From contig CALXUV010000036.1 of the NCBI GenBank assembly GCA_944391815.1, positions 52,642-116,641 of the forward strand: a DNA stretch of 64,000 nucleotides, written 5' to 3'. Each line of letters starts with the position of its first letter. The first letter of the stretch is position 1. The notes under the pieces were generated by a model. The model made no database searches. It saw nothing but the letters and a program-made list of their open reading frames with translations, and was not told the origin of the DNA. Positions 45,115 to 54,667 of this stretch are shown piece after piece. Made by a program: the position numbers and the translations under genes. The DNA is from an uncultured Clostridia bacterium (GTDB lineage Bacteria; Bacillota; Clostridia; Oscillospirales; CAG-272).

Positions 45115-47313
45115 ATGGCTGAAATAATTAGCAAAGGTGTTTTTCTGAAAAACGGAACGGAAGTTCTGGAAAACTGCGACACTGACAAAAACGTCGCAAG
45201 GAAAAACACTATATCTTACGGCATTCTCTCCGCTCACAACACAAGCGGAAACGACTCTGAAATGAAAATCAAATTTGATGCCCTGGCATCTCATGACATT
45301 ACATACGTCGGAATAATCCAGACCGCACGTGCAAGCGGTCTTAAGGAATTTCCCGTTCCGTATGTCCTTACCAACTGCCACAACAGCCTTTGCGCAGTAG
45401 GCGGAACCATAAACGAAGACGACCATATGTTCGGGCTTTCTGCGGCAAAAAAATACGGCGGTATTTATGTTCCCGCCCACCAGGCCGTAATACACTCGTT
45501 TATGCGTGAAATGATGAGCGGATGCGGAAAAATGATTCTCGGTTCCGACAGCCACACAAGATACGGTGCTCTCGGTACCATGGCTATCGGAGAGGGCGGT
45601 CCTGAGCTTGTAAAACAGCTTCTGAGCAAAACTTACGACATTCCCGCTCCCGAAGTCATCTGTGTTTATCTTACCGGAAGCGTTCGTCCCGGAGTCGGTC
45701 CGCAGGACGTCGCACTCGAACTTATCAGCGCAGTTTTCAAAAGCGGATTTGTCAAAAACAAGATTCTCGAATTCGTAGGCGACGGAATTTCATCTCTTCC
45801 CATCGAGTTCAGAAACGGCATAGACGTAATGACCACAGAAACCACCTGCCTTTCCTCCGTTTGGGTGACGGATGAGGAAACACACCGTTACTTTATAAAC
45901 CACGGACGCGAGCAGGACTACAAAAAACTTGCCCCCGGCGATATAGCTTACTACGACGGAATGGTAAAAATCGACCTTTCAAAAGTCACCTGCAACATCG
46001 CCCTTCCCTCACATCCGTCAAACGTTTACTCAATTGAAGAGCTCTGCGAAAACGCAGACATTATTCTCAAAGAATACGACCTTCTTGACAAACTCGGGAA
46101 AGACGGAAAGATTCACTGCGATCAGGGCATTATCGCAGGATGCGCGGGAGGTACATACGATAACCTCACCGCAGCCGCCGACATACTGAAAAACCGCTCG
46201 ATCGGCAACGGCGCATTTGCGCTCTCGGCTTACCCCGCTTCACAGCCGGTATACCTCGAGCTTATCAGAAACGGATTTGCCGCTGAGCTGATGAAAGCCG
46301 GTGTCACAATGAAAACCGCTTTCTGCGGTCCCTGCTTCGGAGCCGGCGATGTCCCCGCAAACGGAGCACTCAGCATACGTCACTCGACAAGAAATTTCCC
46401 GAACAGAGAGGGATCAAAACCCGGTCAGGGACAAAAGGCTTCCGTTGCGCTTATGGACGCACGTTCCATCGCCGCCACAGCTCTTGCCGGCGGAGTTCTT
46501 ACCCCTGCAACCTCGCTTGACGTCAGCTATTCCGCCTCGGAATACAAATTCGACAAAACGGTTTACGAAAACCGTCTCTATCAGGGATTCGGTAAAGCGG
46601 ATCCGGATGCCGAGCTCGTTCTCGGTCCCAATATCAAGGACTGGCCGGTTATGCCCGAACTCTCGTCTGACCTTGTTCTCGGCGTTGCCTCGGTAATTCT
46701 CGATCCGGTTACAACAACAGATGAGCTTATTCCGTCCGGAGAAACGTCCTCCTACCGTTCCAACCCCGAAGCACTTTCCGAATTTGCCCTGTCAAGAAAA
46801 GATCCGATGTACGTTAAAAGAGCGAAAGATATAAGGGCACTGCGCAGTGACAAGTCCTCCGAAAAGATTTCCGCATTCTACTCGGCAGTAAAAGCCGCCG
46901 GATACAAAGATCCGGAAAATGCGGTTGTGGGTTCTGTCATTTACGCAGTAAAACCCGGTGACGGTTCTGCAAGAGAGCAGGCGGCGTCGTGCCAGAAGGT
47001 TCTCGGAGGAATGGCTAACATTGCAAAAGAATACGCAACCAAGCGTTACCGTTCAAACCTTATAAACTGGGGTATGCTCCCGTTTACCTTTGACGGCGAT
47101 CCCAACACTTTACCTTTCGGAACCGGTGATTTTATATGGGTTCCCGGCATAGCTGAAGCTGTAAAATCAGGCAAACAGCAAATCAGCGCTTTTGTGTTCC
47201 GTGACGGAAATCTGAAAGAAATCACGCTTTCGCTTCCTTCTCTTACGGAAGACGAAAAAACCATAATCCTCAGCGGTTGCCTTATCAATTACTACAAACT
47301 TTCAATGAAATGA
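45115..47313 (+). CDS. Aconitase-superfamily hydratase
   Basis: A 732-residue aconitase-family dehydratase/hydratase. The three Fe-S ligands are visible as C343 (AGCAGG) and C404/C407 (FCGPCFG). [13 protein letters not shown] is the family DSHT motif, and [14 protein letters not shown] corresponds to the substrate-loop region. The protein is shorter and more divergent than AcnA/AcnB and matches the group usually annotated only as hydratase. The natural substrate is unknown; citrate/isocitrate should not be assumed. First gene of a plus-strand unit with a cupin and a TIM-barrel isomerase, with a strong promoter just upstream and SD GGAAAGGA. Confidence 0.88.
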   Translation: MAEIISKGVFLKNGTEVLENCDTDKNVARKNTISYGILSAHNTSGNDSEMKIKFDALASHDITYVGIIQTARASGLKEFPVPYVLTNCHNSLCAVGGTINEDDHMFGLSAAKKYGGIYVPAHQAVIHSFMREMMSGCGKMILGSDSHTRYGALGTMAIGEGGPELVKQLLSKTYDIPAPEVICVYLTGSVRPGVGPQDVALELISAVFKSGFVKNKILEFVGDGISSLPIEFRNGIDVMTTETTCLSSVWVTDEETHRYFINHGREQDYKKLAPGDIAYYDGMVKIDLSKVTCNIALPSHPSNVYSIEELCENADIILKEYDLLDKLGKDGKIHCDQGIIAGCAGGTYDNLTAAADILKNRSIGNGAFALSAYPASQPVYLELIRNGFAAELMKAGVTMKTAFCGPCFGAGDVPANGALSIRHSTRNFPNREGSKPGQGQKASVALMDARSIAATALAGGVLTPATSLDVSYSASEYKFDKTVYENRLYQGFGKADPDAELVLGPNIKDWPVMPELSSDLVLGVASVILDPVTTTDELIPSGETSSYRSNPEALSEFALSRKDPMYVKRAKDIRALRSDKSSEKISAFYSAVKAAGYKDPENAVVGSVIYAVKPGDGSAREQAASCQKVLGGMANIAKEYATKRYRSNLINWGMLPFTFDGDPNTLPFGTGDFIWVPGIAEAVKSGKQQISAFVFRDGNLKEITLSLPSLTEDEKTIILSGCLINYYKLSMK

Positions 47314-47332
47314 TTTTGTAAACAACGTTTCT

Positions 47333-47366
47333 GACCGCACCGTAATAAATTTCCGGGTGCGGTCTT
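47333..47366 (+). terminator. Intercistronic hairpin after the hydratase
   Basis: A 9-bp GC-rich stem GACCGCACC/GGTGCGGTC with 13-nt loop, followed by only TTTGAC. A partial terminator or mRNA-stability hairpin that could lower expression of the cupin and isomerase. Confidence 0.5.
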
Positions 47367-47401
47367 TGACATAATTCGCTGATGCGGGAAAGGAAAAAGT
47401 C

Positions 47402-47728
47402 ATGTTTGTAAAAAATAACAGAATAAGCGAGTCGGTTTTACCGTCGGGTGTAAAAAGAAAGATCAAGGGATACTTAGACGACCTTATGGTCTGTGAGCTT
47501 ACCTGGCAGAAAGGTATGCGCGGTGAGCTGCATTCACATGAACACAGACAGTGCGGATATATTCTCAGCGGTTCATTTGAGGCAACCGTCGGAGAAAAAA
47601 CTGAGATTCTGCGTGCAGGAGACTGCTTTTACACCGAAAAAAACGAACCGCATTCCCTTGTTTGTCTTGAAGACAATTCGGTAATGCTGGATATTTTCAC
47701 GCCTCTGAGAAAAGATTTTCTTCACTGA
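47402..47728 (+). CDS. Cupin-domain protein
   Basis: Single-domain beta-barrel cupin, 108 residues. Metal-ligand motifs: HSHEHRQCGYILSG (motif 1, His44/His46 and Gln) and EPHSLVCLE (motif 2, His). Such small cupins serve as isomerases, lyases or sugar sensors; the role here is unknown. SD GAAAGGA precedes ATG 47402. It lies 18 nt before the TIM-barrel isomerase gene, so the two are co-translated. Confidence 0.88.
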   Translation: MFVKNNRISESVLPSGVKRKIKGYLDDLMVCELTWQKGMRGELHSHEHRQCGYILSGSFEATVGEKTEILRAGDCFYTEKNEPHSLVCLEDNSVMLDIFTPLRKDFLH

Positions 47729-47745
47729 ACGGAAAGGAGCGCTAT

Positions 47746-48606
47746 ATGAAAACTTCTGTTTCGAGTTACAGTTATCTGAAATTCATGAAAAAAAACGGCG
47801 CAGATTTATTTAAGGTTTGTGAGCTTGCCGAGGAAACAGGTTTTGAGGGTATTGAATTCACAAGGCTTTATGAAAACGGTCACACCTTCGATGAAACCCG
47901 TAAACTCGCTTCCGACTTAAAAACTCACTGCGACAGCATTGGTCTTCCGATAGTTGCGTATGCTGTCGGTGCAAACTTTTTATGTGAAGATCCGGCGGCG
48001 GAAGCTGAAAAAATAAAACGCGACGCCGACATCGCAGCAGTGCTCGGCGCTCCCGTTCTTCGCCATGACGTATGCTATGCACTTCCGAAAAAGCACCTGT
48101 ATTCCTACCGTGACGCCGCAAATGATATGGCTCCTTACATAAGAGACGTTGCGGAGTACGCCATGAAACTCGGAGTCAGAACCTGTACTGAAAATCACGG
48201 CTACATTTTCCAGAGTCCCGAAAGAGTGGAGAAACTCATGCTCACCGTAAATCATCCGAACTACGGTTGGCTTTGCGACATCGGAAACTTTTTGTGCGCC
48301 GATGCCGATCCGGCAAAAGCCGTTACGGTAGCAAAGGATTATGTTTTCCATGCACACGTAAAGGACTTTCTTTTCAAAAGCGGACAGGTTGAGCGCCCCA
48401 CAGGATTTTTCGGCACTTCAGGCGGAAATCACCTGCGTGGCACAATACTCGGTCACGGAGTCGTACCGGTCAGAAACTGCCTGAGTATTCTGAAAAACTC
48501 GGGATATGACGGATACGTTTCGCTTGAATTCGAGGGACCGGAAGACAACCTTGACGCAATAAGCGCAAGCTATGCGTTTCTGAGAAAAACTCTGTCTGAA
48601 ATATAA
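47746..48606 (+). CDS. Sugar-phosphate isomerase/epimerase family protein
   Basis: Xylose-isomerase-like TIM barrel (AP endonuclease family 2 fold) of 286 residues. Metal-site residues fit the motifs GFEGIEF, LRHDV, CTENHGY (Glu), CDIGNFL (Asp), HVKDF (His/Asp) and VSLEFEG (C-terminal Glu). Grouping with a hydratase and a cupin suggests breakdown of a sugar acid or cyclitol, but this is inference. SD GGAAAGGAG precedes ATG 47746. Confidence 0.9.
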   Translation: MKTSVSSYSYLKFMKKNGADLFKVCELAEETGFEGIEFTRLYENGHTFDETRKLASDLKTHCDSIGLPIVAYAVGANFLCEDPAAEAEKIKRDADIAAVLGAPVLRHDVCYALPKKHLYSYRDAANDMAPYIRDVAEYAMKLGVRTCTENHGYIFQSPERVEKLMLTVNHPNYGWLCDIGNFLCADADPAKAVTVAKDYVFHAHVKDFLFKSGQVERPTGFFGTSGGNHLRGTILGHGVVPVRNCLSILKNSGYDGYVSLEFEGPEDNLDAISASYAFLRKTLSEI

Positions 48607-48740
48607 CAGGTCAGATAAAACCTATTTGCACTGAACCTCTGATTATCCTTAAATTCAGTACAGGTTATATATGCCAAAAACGGTCTATCTCTGATATCAA
48701 ACAAAATTTCCCGCTTCTTGTTTGAATTTTACCAGCGGGG

Positions 48741-48905
48741 ATATTTCCGGAGTAAGAATTTTTCAGCCGGTGTACATTATTTTCAGAGTCAGTATTTTTC
48801 AGACGTTGCAGAGCATTTCCAAAGTCAGATTTTTCAGACATTGTACAACATTTCCGGAGTCAGATTTTTCAGACGTTGTACATCATTTCCGGAGTCAGGA
48901 TTTAT
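48741..48905. repeat. Tandem repeat, five copies of a 35-36-bp unit
   Basis: The best copies start at 48814, 48849 and 48884 with CATTTCCGGAGTCAG, and each includes ATTTTTCAGACGTTGTAC or a variant; two more degenerate copies precede. The period is not a multiple of three, so it is not a coding repeat. The rest of 48607-49099 is AT-rich; no gene or clear terminator was seen. Confidence 0.85.
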
Positions 48906-49099
48906 TCTCAGGATGTATATTCAGGTAAATTTAAATTTTCCAAACTTTTGTGACACATAGAGAATTTGCGCTACTGAAAAACAAAAATTGCGCACAAACA
49001 GAATTTCGGGAATTCAAAGAACCATTACCTTATTCAAAAGCGATGAATATCCTTATACACTGCACACAGTCAACTTTTAAAATTAAGTGAGGAAAAAAT

Positions 49100-50770
49100 A
49101 TGAAAACCGTTCGGTCAATTATCGACTCGTTTGTCTGGGATCACCTTGAATACTTCACCGACCTGGTATACAAAGGCGGAAAAGATACTGTTTTTATGGA
49201 CATAAGAGTTCTTGACGATCCGGAAAAATTCGTTTGCGGTGCTCTTACCGGGGCAGGAGCTGCACTTTACGTACACTACTGTCAGAAAGGTGATAAAAGA
49301 AGCGAAACAGCGCTTGAGCGTCTGCGCACTTTTTTCTCGTATACAGCGGAAACCGAGATAAAGACCTGGGGAAAACTCAGCACGCTGAAAGCTCTTGTCA
49401 CACTTAAACGCGCCGGTCTTCTTGAAAATATCGATGCCGGAATACTTGAAACCCTCAGAGTAAAAACCGACTACTCAGACTTTTTCGACAAGGAAACTCT
49501 GAGGTTAAAAGGTGCGCCGACTAACTATCTTCAGGTCGCTATGAGCTGTGCAGGACTGCGTCACATCCTCGGCTGGGAAGACGAAAGATACTGTAAGCTG
49601 ATCGCGGACAAACTAATGTCAGTCATGAGTCAGTCTTCCTCGGAGGGTTGGATGGATGAACAGCCGCCGTACGGAAGATTTGACAGATATTCACTTCTCA
49701 TCAGCTCGGAAATGTCGGACAGCATGCAGAATCTCGGACTTGACTATCCGCAGTCTTTGGCAGATAATCTGAAAAAAGCCTCTGATTTTGCACTGTTTAC
49801 CGCAAACAGCCGCGGCGACGGTATAAATTTCGGCAGAAGTCTTTCCTGTCACGGTGACTGCGCAACTGCGGAAATATTAGCGTCAGCTCTTTCCAGAAAT
49901 CTTATTGATCCAAAAGACATACCGCTGGCAGTCAGCTACACAGTTAAAATTCTCGAAAAAACCCTCAGCTTCTGGTACGACGCTGAGCGGAAATCCTTCA
50001 ACATTTGGTGGGACGGAAGAAGTACAAACAGATACCGTCAGGTTCACAGAGTACTTGAAGTCAACCTCGACATGTCAATGCACCTGATTTCCACACTCAA
50101 TAATTTCACCGTTGCCGGACTTGATAATTACAGTTCCGAAACCGTTTTGCCTTCACCCGAAAACTGGATTTGCCGTGAAATTCCTTTTGAAAAACACGAC
50201 GGGTGCAAATATTCGCTCTATACCCTTCGCTACCGCGATATTTGCGCTATGCTTCCGCTCACAGGTCTCGGTAATAATTTCAGAAATGCCGCCTACATGC
50301 CTTATCCCGCTGTCTGCAACCTTCTTGAAGGCGCTCCGGAAGCCAAAATGCCCTTCCTTATTCCCGAATACCAGCTTAAAAACGGCAAAAAAGCCCGTCC
50401 CATTCAGTTCTTTACCGACAGTTATGCTATGAAAACACCGAACGGAGTTAAAATAACCGCCAAAGGTAACCTTTGCTCCGTCGACGGCAACATCCCGGAA
50501 AAGCTTGATCAGACTTTCGTCGCTGAATACCTTTTCGAAAACGATGTGATAGAAGCTGTTTTCACGGTAAACTCAGAAATTGAATCGGTTTCCATGGTGA
50601 CCGGGGTTCACTCCGCATCAGATCAGATAACCGCGGTAGGCTTTGAGAGCTTAACAGAAATAAAGACAGACGGAGAATACGATTTTATGACACCTCACGG
50701 TCCGATAGTCCGTGCATGCCTTTGTACCGGAAAGTCCGGTAAAGTCGGATACAAAGTAAGCATAAAATAA
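49100..50770 (+). CDS. Alpha/alpha-toroid plus beta-sandwich protein, DUF2264/heparinase-like
   Basis: A 556-residue protein without signal peptide. About residues 1-340 are helix-rich with a toroid-like periodicity and contain FGRSLSCHGDCATAEILAS, which recalls the GRS motif of DUF2264 and some polysaccharide-lyase-type toroids. Residues about 350-556 are beta-rich. These traits suggest a carbohydrate-active enzyme on imported oligosaccharides, but I cannot name a family with certainty. SD GTGAGG precedes ATG 49100. It lies downstream of the hydratase-cupin-isomerase group and may share its physiology. A terminator follows at 51001. Confidence 0.6.
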   Translation: MKTVRSIIDSFVWDHLEYFTDLVYKGGKDTVFMDIRVLDDPEKFVCGALTGAGAALYVHYCQKGDKRSETALERLRTFFSYTAETEIKTWGKLSTLKALVTLKRAGLLENIDAGILETLRVKTDYSDFFDKETLRLKGAPTNYLQVAMSCAGLRHILGWEDERYCKLIADKLMSVMSQSSSEGWMDEQPPYGRFDRYSLLISSEMSDSMQNLGLDYPQSLADNLKKASDFALFTANSRGDGINFGRSLSCHGDCATAEILASALSRNLIDPKDIPLAVSYTVKILEKTLSFWYDAERKSFNIWWDGRSTNRYRQVHRVLEVNLDMSMHLISTLNNFTVAGLDNYSSETVLPSPENWICREIPFEKHDGCKYSLYTLRYRDICAMLPLTGLGNNFRNAAYMPYPAVCNLLEGAPEAKMPFLIPEYQLKNGKKARPIQFFTDSYAMKTPNGVKITAKGNLCSVDGNIPEKLDQTFVAEYLFENDVIEAVFTVNSEIESVSMVTGVHSASDQITAVGFESLTEIKTDGEYDFMTPHGPIVRACLCTGKSGKVGYKVSIK

Positions 50771-51000
50771 TTTGACTTAATTTAAGAGCAGAATAAAATT
50801 CATACCACCACCACTATTGCCCGACTCCGGTAAAAGTATTAAACGGATATTTTCTTGTCGTAATGAAGGATAATCCGTTGCTTCGTCAGTAAACCGGATC
50901 CGAGTTTTAAAAAGCATTTTGGCATCAACATTTCTTTTAACTTTTCGGATAATTTCAAATAATTTTAACAGATTAACACTTACGATCGCACCCGTAACCA

Positions 51001-51035
51001 AAAAATCCGGCTTTTTCTTGGCCGGATTTTTGTTT
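51001..51035 (+). terminator. Terminator downstream of the toroid-like gene
   Basis: A perfect 11-bp stem AAAAATCCGGC/GCCGGATTTTT with a 9-nt loop, then TGTTTT; usable on both strands. In 50771-51257 a 15-bp motif ATCGCACCxGTAACC occurs twice (about 50985 and 51149); otherwise nothing. Confidence 0.8.
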
Positions 51036-51257
51036 TATTAAATCACCCTGCGTCTTTGAGTGATTATAAATTTTCAGTTACAGGAGATAATTATCGTTCA
51101 GAAGTAATATTATATTATTTAATTCTTATCTGACATATTATCGTTTCCAATCGCACCTGTAACCGTGGAATTTCTGCTTATTCTAAGCCGGATTGTTTTT
51201 AATAAAATCATTACAAATGACTGAAAGTGAATTTTTTCAAAAAGTTCATTAATCCTA

Positions 51258-51286
51258 TTGACAATTTCGTTCTTTGGAGATATAAT
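51258..51286 (+). promoter_or_regulatory. Perfect-consensus promoter of arsR
   Basis: TTGACA (51258-51263), 17-bp spacer, TATAAT (51281-51286), directly followed by the palindromic operator. Confidence 0.9.
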
Positions 51287-51289
51287 ATA

Positions 51290-51315
51290 TATCGATAGTT
51301 GTAGATATATCGATA
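51290..51315. promoter_or_regulatory. Probable ArsR operator
   Basis: Two copies of the palindrome TATCGATA (51290-51297 and 51308-51315) with centres 18 bp apart cover the predicted transcription start. The position suits autorepression by the product of the following gene. Confidence 0.7.
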
Positions 51316-51337
51316 TAGTGCGATTCAAGAGGTAAAA

Positions 51338-51652
51338 ATGGGGGATTATAATAAAGAAGTAAAACTTTTCAAGGCTCTGGCTGACGAAAACAGGCTGAGC
51401 GTTCTGAACATTTTGAAAAACGGCGAGATTTGCGCCTGCCGACTGCTGCAAAAGCTGAATATAAGCCAGTCCACTCTTTCACACCACATGAAAATACTGT
51501 GTGACGCCGGAATAGTAAACGCAAGAAAAGACGGAATATGGAGGCATTATTCTGTTTCACCGGATTTTTTGTCAGAGCTCGGAAAAGCTGTCAGAAGCTT
51601 CACCCCCGAAGAAAAAGCTCCGGAAAGTGAGCCTTGCTCCTGCCAAAAATAA
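51338..51652 (+). CDS. ArsR/SmtB-family metalloregulator
   Basis: A 104-residue winged-helix repressor. The DNA-recognition segment is LLQKLNISQSTLSHHMKIL. C32 and C34 in EICACRL reproduce the ArsR-type ELCVCDL site used for As(III)/Sb(III), and a second CSC pair (C100, C102) lies at the C-terminus. It has a consensus promoter with an operator-like palindrome. No arsenite pump, arsenate reductase or metal ATPase follows; the next gene is folC on the opposite strand. It is therefore an orphan regulator probably acting on distant genes as well as itself. Confidence 0.92.
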   Translation: MGDYNKEVKLFKALADENRLSVLNILKNGEICACRLLQKLNISQSTLSHHMKILCDAGIVNARKDGIWRHYSVSPDFLSELGKAVRSFTPEEKAPESEPCSCQK

Positions 51653-51842
51653 TGACAGCTTTTGTTTTTTAGCTGCAATTCAGTTGAGTAAATACAGAAA
51701 CAAAAAAGCCGATCTTTTTCCATTTACGGCATTATTTTTCAATTTAAGTTCGGCTGACTGCCAGTGAAAACCGACAAAATCGGTTTAAAAATCCGCTCTT
51801 TCAGGATAAAAATATATTTCATTTTCACTACGCACCATAAAC

Positions 51843-51885
51843 AAAAGACAAGGTCAGTTAGAGCTGCTCTTGTCTTTTTATTTTA
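51843..51885. terminator. Bidirectional terminator between arsR and folC
   Basis: A 10-bp stem AAAAGACAAG/CTTGTCTTTT with 16-nt loop, followed by TTTATTTT; it can serve both converging genes. A weaker GCCG/CGGC element lies nearer arsR at about 51709. Nothing else is recognised in 51653-52053. Confidence 0.75.
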
Positions 51886-52053
51886 TAAATTGTTACACGT
51901 TTTCTTTGATTTTACAGAATTATCTCACACCGTTTTTGTTTTTAAGAAATAAAGCTGATTCCGATTCGGTTTATTAAGAAAGAACTGCACAGATCGAAAA
52001 CCGAACACAAAAACAGAGAGTTATATTGTTTGCTGAAACGTGAAGGTTGTTTT

Positions 52054-53337
52054 TCAGACACCGAGAGCTTCGGTGAAGTCTTTGTACATATAAAGGGAAC
52101 CGAGGCATATTAGAGGAATACCGGCTTCCGCACTGACTTTCTTTGCCGTGAGCACGCCTTCTTTAAAGCTATCATAATACGACGCTTTTACTCCGTACCC
52201 GGAGTAAACAAGAGAAAGGCTTTCTGCATCAAGAGATCTGACGTTGTCCGGTTTTACGCAAAACACCTCACAAGCTATCTCCGAGAGAAGCTTTGCCATT
52301 ACCCTGTACTCTTTGTCCGCCATTACACCGGTCAGAAGATTTACTTTTTTGTCACCGAAATACGCTTTTACAGTTCTTACGGCTTCGGTAACTCCTTCCG
52401 GATTGTGCGATCCGTCGTATATTATAAGCGGATCTTCCGACAGCTTTTCAAATCTTGCATGCCATACCGTTTCAAAAAGACCTTTTCTTACCGAATCATC
52501 GCTTATTTTGTATCCGAGTTTTCTGAGAACCTTGACTGTTTCAAGCACTTTGGCGGCGTTTTCAGGTTGATACAGCCCGAGAAGGTTGAGTTTCAGACCT
52601 TTCATTTCACCGTAATCAAATTCGCTTCCGCTCAGATCCGCCTTTGTCACATTCAGTTTTCCGTAATCGACCTGACTTAACTGAGACCCAAGCCTTATTG
52701 CCTTTTCTTCTATTACCTTTACTGCACCGCTGTTTTCAGTATGCAGTCCGCATACTACCGGACGTCCCGGTTTTATTATACCGGCTTTTTCCGCCGCTAT
52801 TTTTTCAAGTGTGTCACCGAGATATTCGGTGTGATCCATTGCCACACCGGTTATAAGCGAAACTTCGGTATTTTTTATCACGTTAGTGGAGTCAAGTCTT
52901 CCGCCCATTCCGACCTCAAGTATAACTATGTCGCACTTTTCTCTTTCAAAATACCTGAACGCTATTCCGGTTATAAGCTCAAATTCAGTGGGACTTTCTT
53001 TCATACTGTCAGCAAAGACCTTGACTTCCGAGGTAATTTCAGCCAGATCTTTATCAGAGATACTTACTCCGGAAACCGCCATTCTCTCATTGAAATGCTT
53101 CACATACGGAGAGGTAAACAGTCCGGTTTTGTATCCGGCGTTTCTCAGAATGCTTTCAAGCATGGCACAGCTTGAGCCTTTTCCGTTTGTACCGGTAACA
53201 TGTATGAACTTCAGCTTATCCTGAGGATTACCCATTTTTTCGCAAAGCTCGGTAATTCTTTCAAGCCCCGGAACAGAGCCTTTCCAGCTTACCGAATGTA
53301 TGTAGCTGATCGCCTCACTGTACGTCAATTTTACCAT
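52054..53337 (-). CDS. folC: Folylpolyglutamate / dihydrofolate synthase
   Basis: Mur-ligase-like enzyme adding glutamate to folates (and possibly dihydropteroate). 427 residues. The ATP loop is HVTGTNGKGSSCAML; YSEAISYIH at the start, TSPYVKHFNERM, LEVGMGGRLDSTN and YDGSHNPEGV are diagnostic. Its start overlaps the end of the folate transporter subunit gene by 23 nt, so both are controlled by the THF riboswitch. Polyglutamylation would trap imported folate in the cell. Confidence 0.97.
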   Translation of the reverse strand: MVKLTYSEAISYIHSVSWKGSVPGLERITELCEKMGNPQDKLKFIHVTGTNGKGSSCAMLESILRNAGYKTGLFTSPYVKHFNERMAVSGVSISDKDLAEITSEVKVFADSMKESPTEFELITGIAFRYFEREKCDIVILEVGMGGRLDSTNVIKNTEVSLITGVAMDHTEYLGDTLEKIAAEKAGIIKPGRPVVCGLHTENSGAVKVIEEKAIRLGSQLSQVDYGKLNVTKADLSGSEFDYGEMKGLKLNLLGLYQPENAAKVLETVKVLRKLGYKISDDSVRKGLFETVWHARFEKLSEDPLIIYDGSHNPEGVTEAVRTVKAYFGDKKVNLLTGVMADKEYRVMAKLLSEIACEVFCVKPDNVRSLDAESLSLVYSGYGVKASYYDSFKEGVLTAKKVSAEAGIPLICLGSLYMYKDFTEALGV

Positions 53338-53920
53338 CTCCCTCTCTGACAGCAGGCTTCGGTTTTTTCCCGCCGGCGAGCATTCTGTTTATTTCCCTCT
53401 GTGTGAATTTGTTGCTGAGAATAGCTATAAAAACTATCAGTTCAAATATCACCATAGGTATGCAGGTTAACGCACGCTGTCCCATAAGCGCGAAAAATCC
53501 GTTTTTGGCGCCGAAAAATACTGCCAGTCCGATTGTTTTTAAAATTATATTACCGATTATGTGTGCAGAAATATCGCAAACAATAAGCGAAACAGGGGAG
53601 AATCTGTTCTTGAAAAACATGGATATAATTCCGGATGTTAATCCGAGTGACGCCATTCCCAGCGTAATGATCGGATTGACGCTGTAACCCATAACAAGAC
53701 ATCCGCAAAGATCGGCACAGACTCCGACTACAATTCCGACAGCCGGACCCATCATAATGCCTGAAAGAATTACCGGAAGATTTTCATAGCTTATTCGCAG
53801 CTCAGTTCCGATGTTGATGGCATAGACCTTACCCGTAACACTGATTGCTACAAGCAGTGCCGCAAAAACCATCGCGTACAGATTTCCGAAAATTCCGAGA
53901 GTTTTGTTTGTTTTTTTCAT
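53315..53920 (-). CDS. folT: Folate ECF transporter S component
   Basis: Membrane substrate-binding subunit of 201 residues with about six helices. The segment ELRISYENLPVILSGIMMGP followed by GVCADLCG matches the folate-family S-component pattern. Start at ATG 53920 with AGGAGGTG at 8 nt; the open frame upstream extends nine codons without support. A THF riboswitch precedes it and folC overlaps its end, so folate uptake is well supported by context. It needs a shared EcfA/A'/T module, which is not adjacent; the module at 13.7-16.9 kb appears dedicated to another S component. Confidence 0.93.
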   Translation of the reverse strand: MKKTNKTLGIFGNLYAMVFAALLVAISVTGKVYAINIGTELRISYENLPVILSGIMMGPAVGIVVGVCADLCGCLVMGYSVNPIITLGMASLGLTSGIISMFFKNRFSPVSLIVCDISAHIIGNIILKTIGLAVFFGAKNGFFALMGQRALTCIPMVIFELIVFIAILSNKFTQREINRMLAGGKKPKPAVREGDGKIDVQ

Positions 53921-54023
53921 AAAAAATACACCTCCTGTTCCTCGCATTCAAAGCATAAGGAGAAACAGCAGGCGCAAAAGCCGTGTGCCCACTGAGGGCA
54001 CAGCATATTTGTTTACAGCTTAT

Positions 54024-54110
54024 CTGAAGCGGGATGCAAAACCCGAACCGCAAGGCATCGCCCTTTCGTTTGACGGTCAACTCCCCGTTCCGTCAACACT
54101 TAACGCTCAG
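54024..54110 (-). promoter_or_regulatory. Tetrahydrofolate (THF) riboswitch
   Basis: Read on the minus strand, the leader matches the THF aptamer: P1 CTGAGC/GCTTCAG, conserved GCGTTAAGTG, P3 TTGACGG/CCGTCAA enclosing GGGGAGTTG, then ACGAAAGGGCGATGCC and GCATCCCGCT. It lies between a consensus promoter and folT. Downstream, a TGTGCCC/GGGCACA hairpin and a CTGTTTCTC/GAGGAACAG stem abut the SD, which points to control of translation initiation rather than a U-tract terminator (inference). Confidence 0.93.
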
Positions 54111-54134
54111 GTTTTTACTCTTCTTTTTTCATTG

Positions 54135-54163
54135 ATTATACACCCTTTTTCTGTGTTTGTCAA
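54135..54163 (-). promoter_or_regulatory. Perfect-consensus promoter of the folT-folC operon
   Basis: Minus strand TTGACA (54158-54163), 17-bp spacer, TATAAT (54135-54140); the transcript starts about 18 nt before the riboswitch P1. Confidence 0.9.
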
Positions 54164-54579
54164 TAGTAAGACGAGAATTTTTCCGAATTTCTTTTTTTAG
54201 TGAGATTCAAGAAGTCAGAACACCGCGGGACTAAAACACAGTCATTCATTATAAGTATAGATAAAAAAATGGCAATGCTAAGGAAATAACTGTTTACTTT
54301 TCCGATAGATAAAATTAATAACCGAAGCTCTGAAAAAAATGATTTTCCTTTTTCGGACAAAATAAAAAACGAAACAACCCTTGGCAAAAGATAACTGTTT
54401 TCTTTATTTACAATCGGGAATGAATAAAAAAATACTAAAATACCGTTTTTTTCCGAAAAGACTGAAAAGCAAATCAACGCAGTTTGAATATTAAAATTTT
54501 CTTTGAAGACAGAATTGAAAATTAAGTACAACTCAGAAGTAAAATTTAGTTTTTTAATGGCAAAAAAGCTGAGTTTATA
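54164..54579. other. AT-rich intergenic stretch
   Basis: A poor 123-codon open frame on the minus strand (54160-54531) has no SD and low-complexity Phe/Leu/Ser composition; I do not regard it as a gene. No other element was seen. Confidence 0.5.
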
Positions 54580-54626
54580 AACAAAACCCCTGATTTCAAC
54601 CGGTTGGGGCAGTAAAAATCAAGGGT
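54580..54626 (-). terminator. Terminator of the DUF815 ATPase gene
   Basis: Minus strand stem ACCCTTGATTT/AAATCAGGGGT (one A-C mismatch) around a GCCCCAACCGG-containing loop, followed by TTTTGTTTAT. Confidence 0.75.
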
Positions 54627-54667
54627 GTGAGTGTTATGCTATAATAAGAACTGTTTGCGTCAGCCCG

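Noticed and set aside
48718-48960. Open frame of 80 codons over the 35-36-bp repeat
   Set aside because: The repeat period is not a multiple of three, so the repeat is not coding, and there is no SD.
54160-54531. 123-codon minus-strand frame upstream of the folT promoter
   Set aside because: It lacks an SD, is AT-rich with low-complexity residues, and overlaps the folT promoter.
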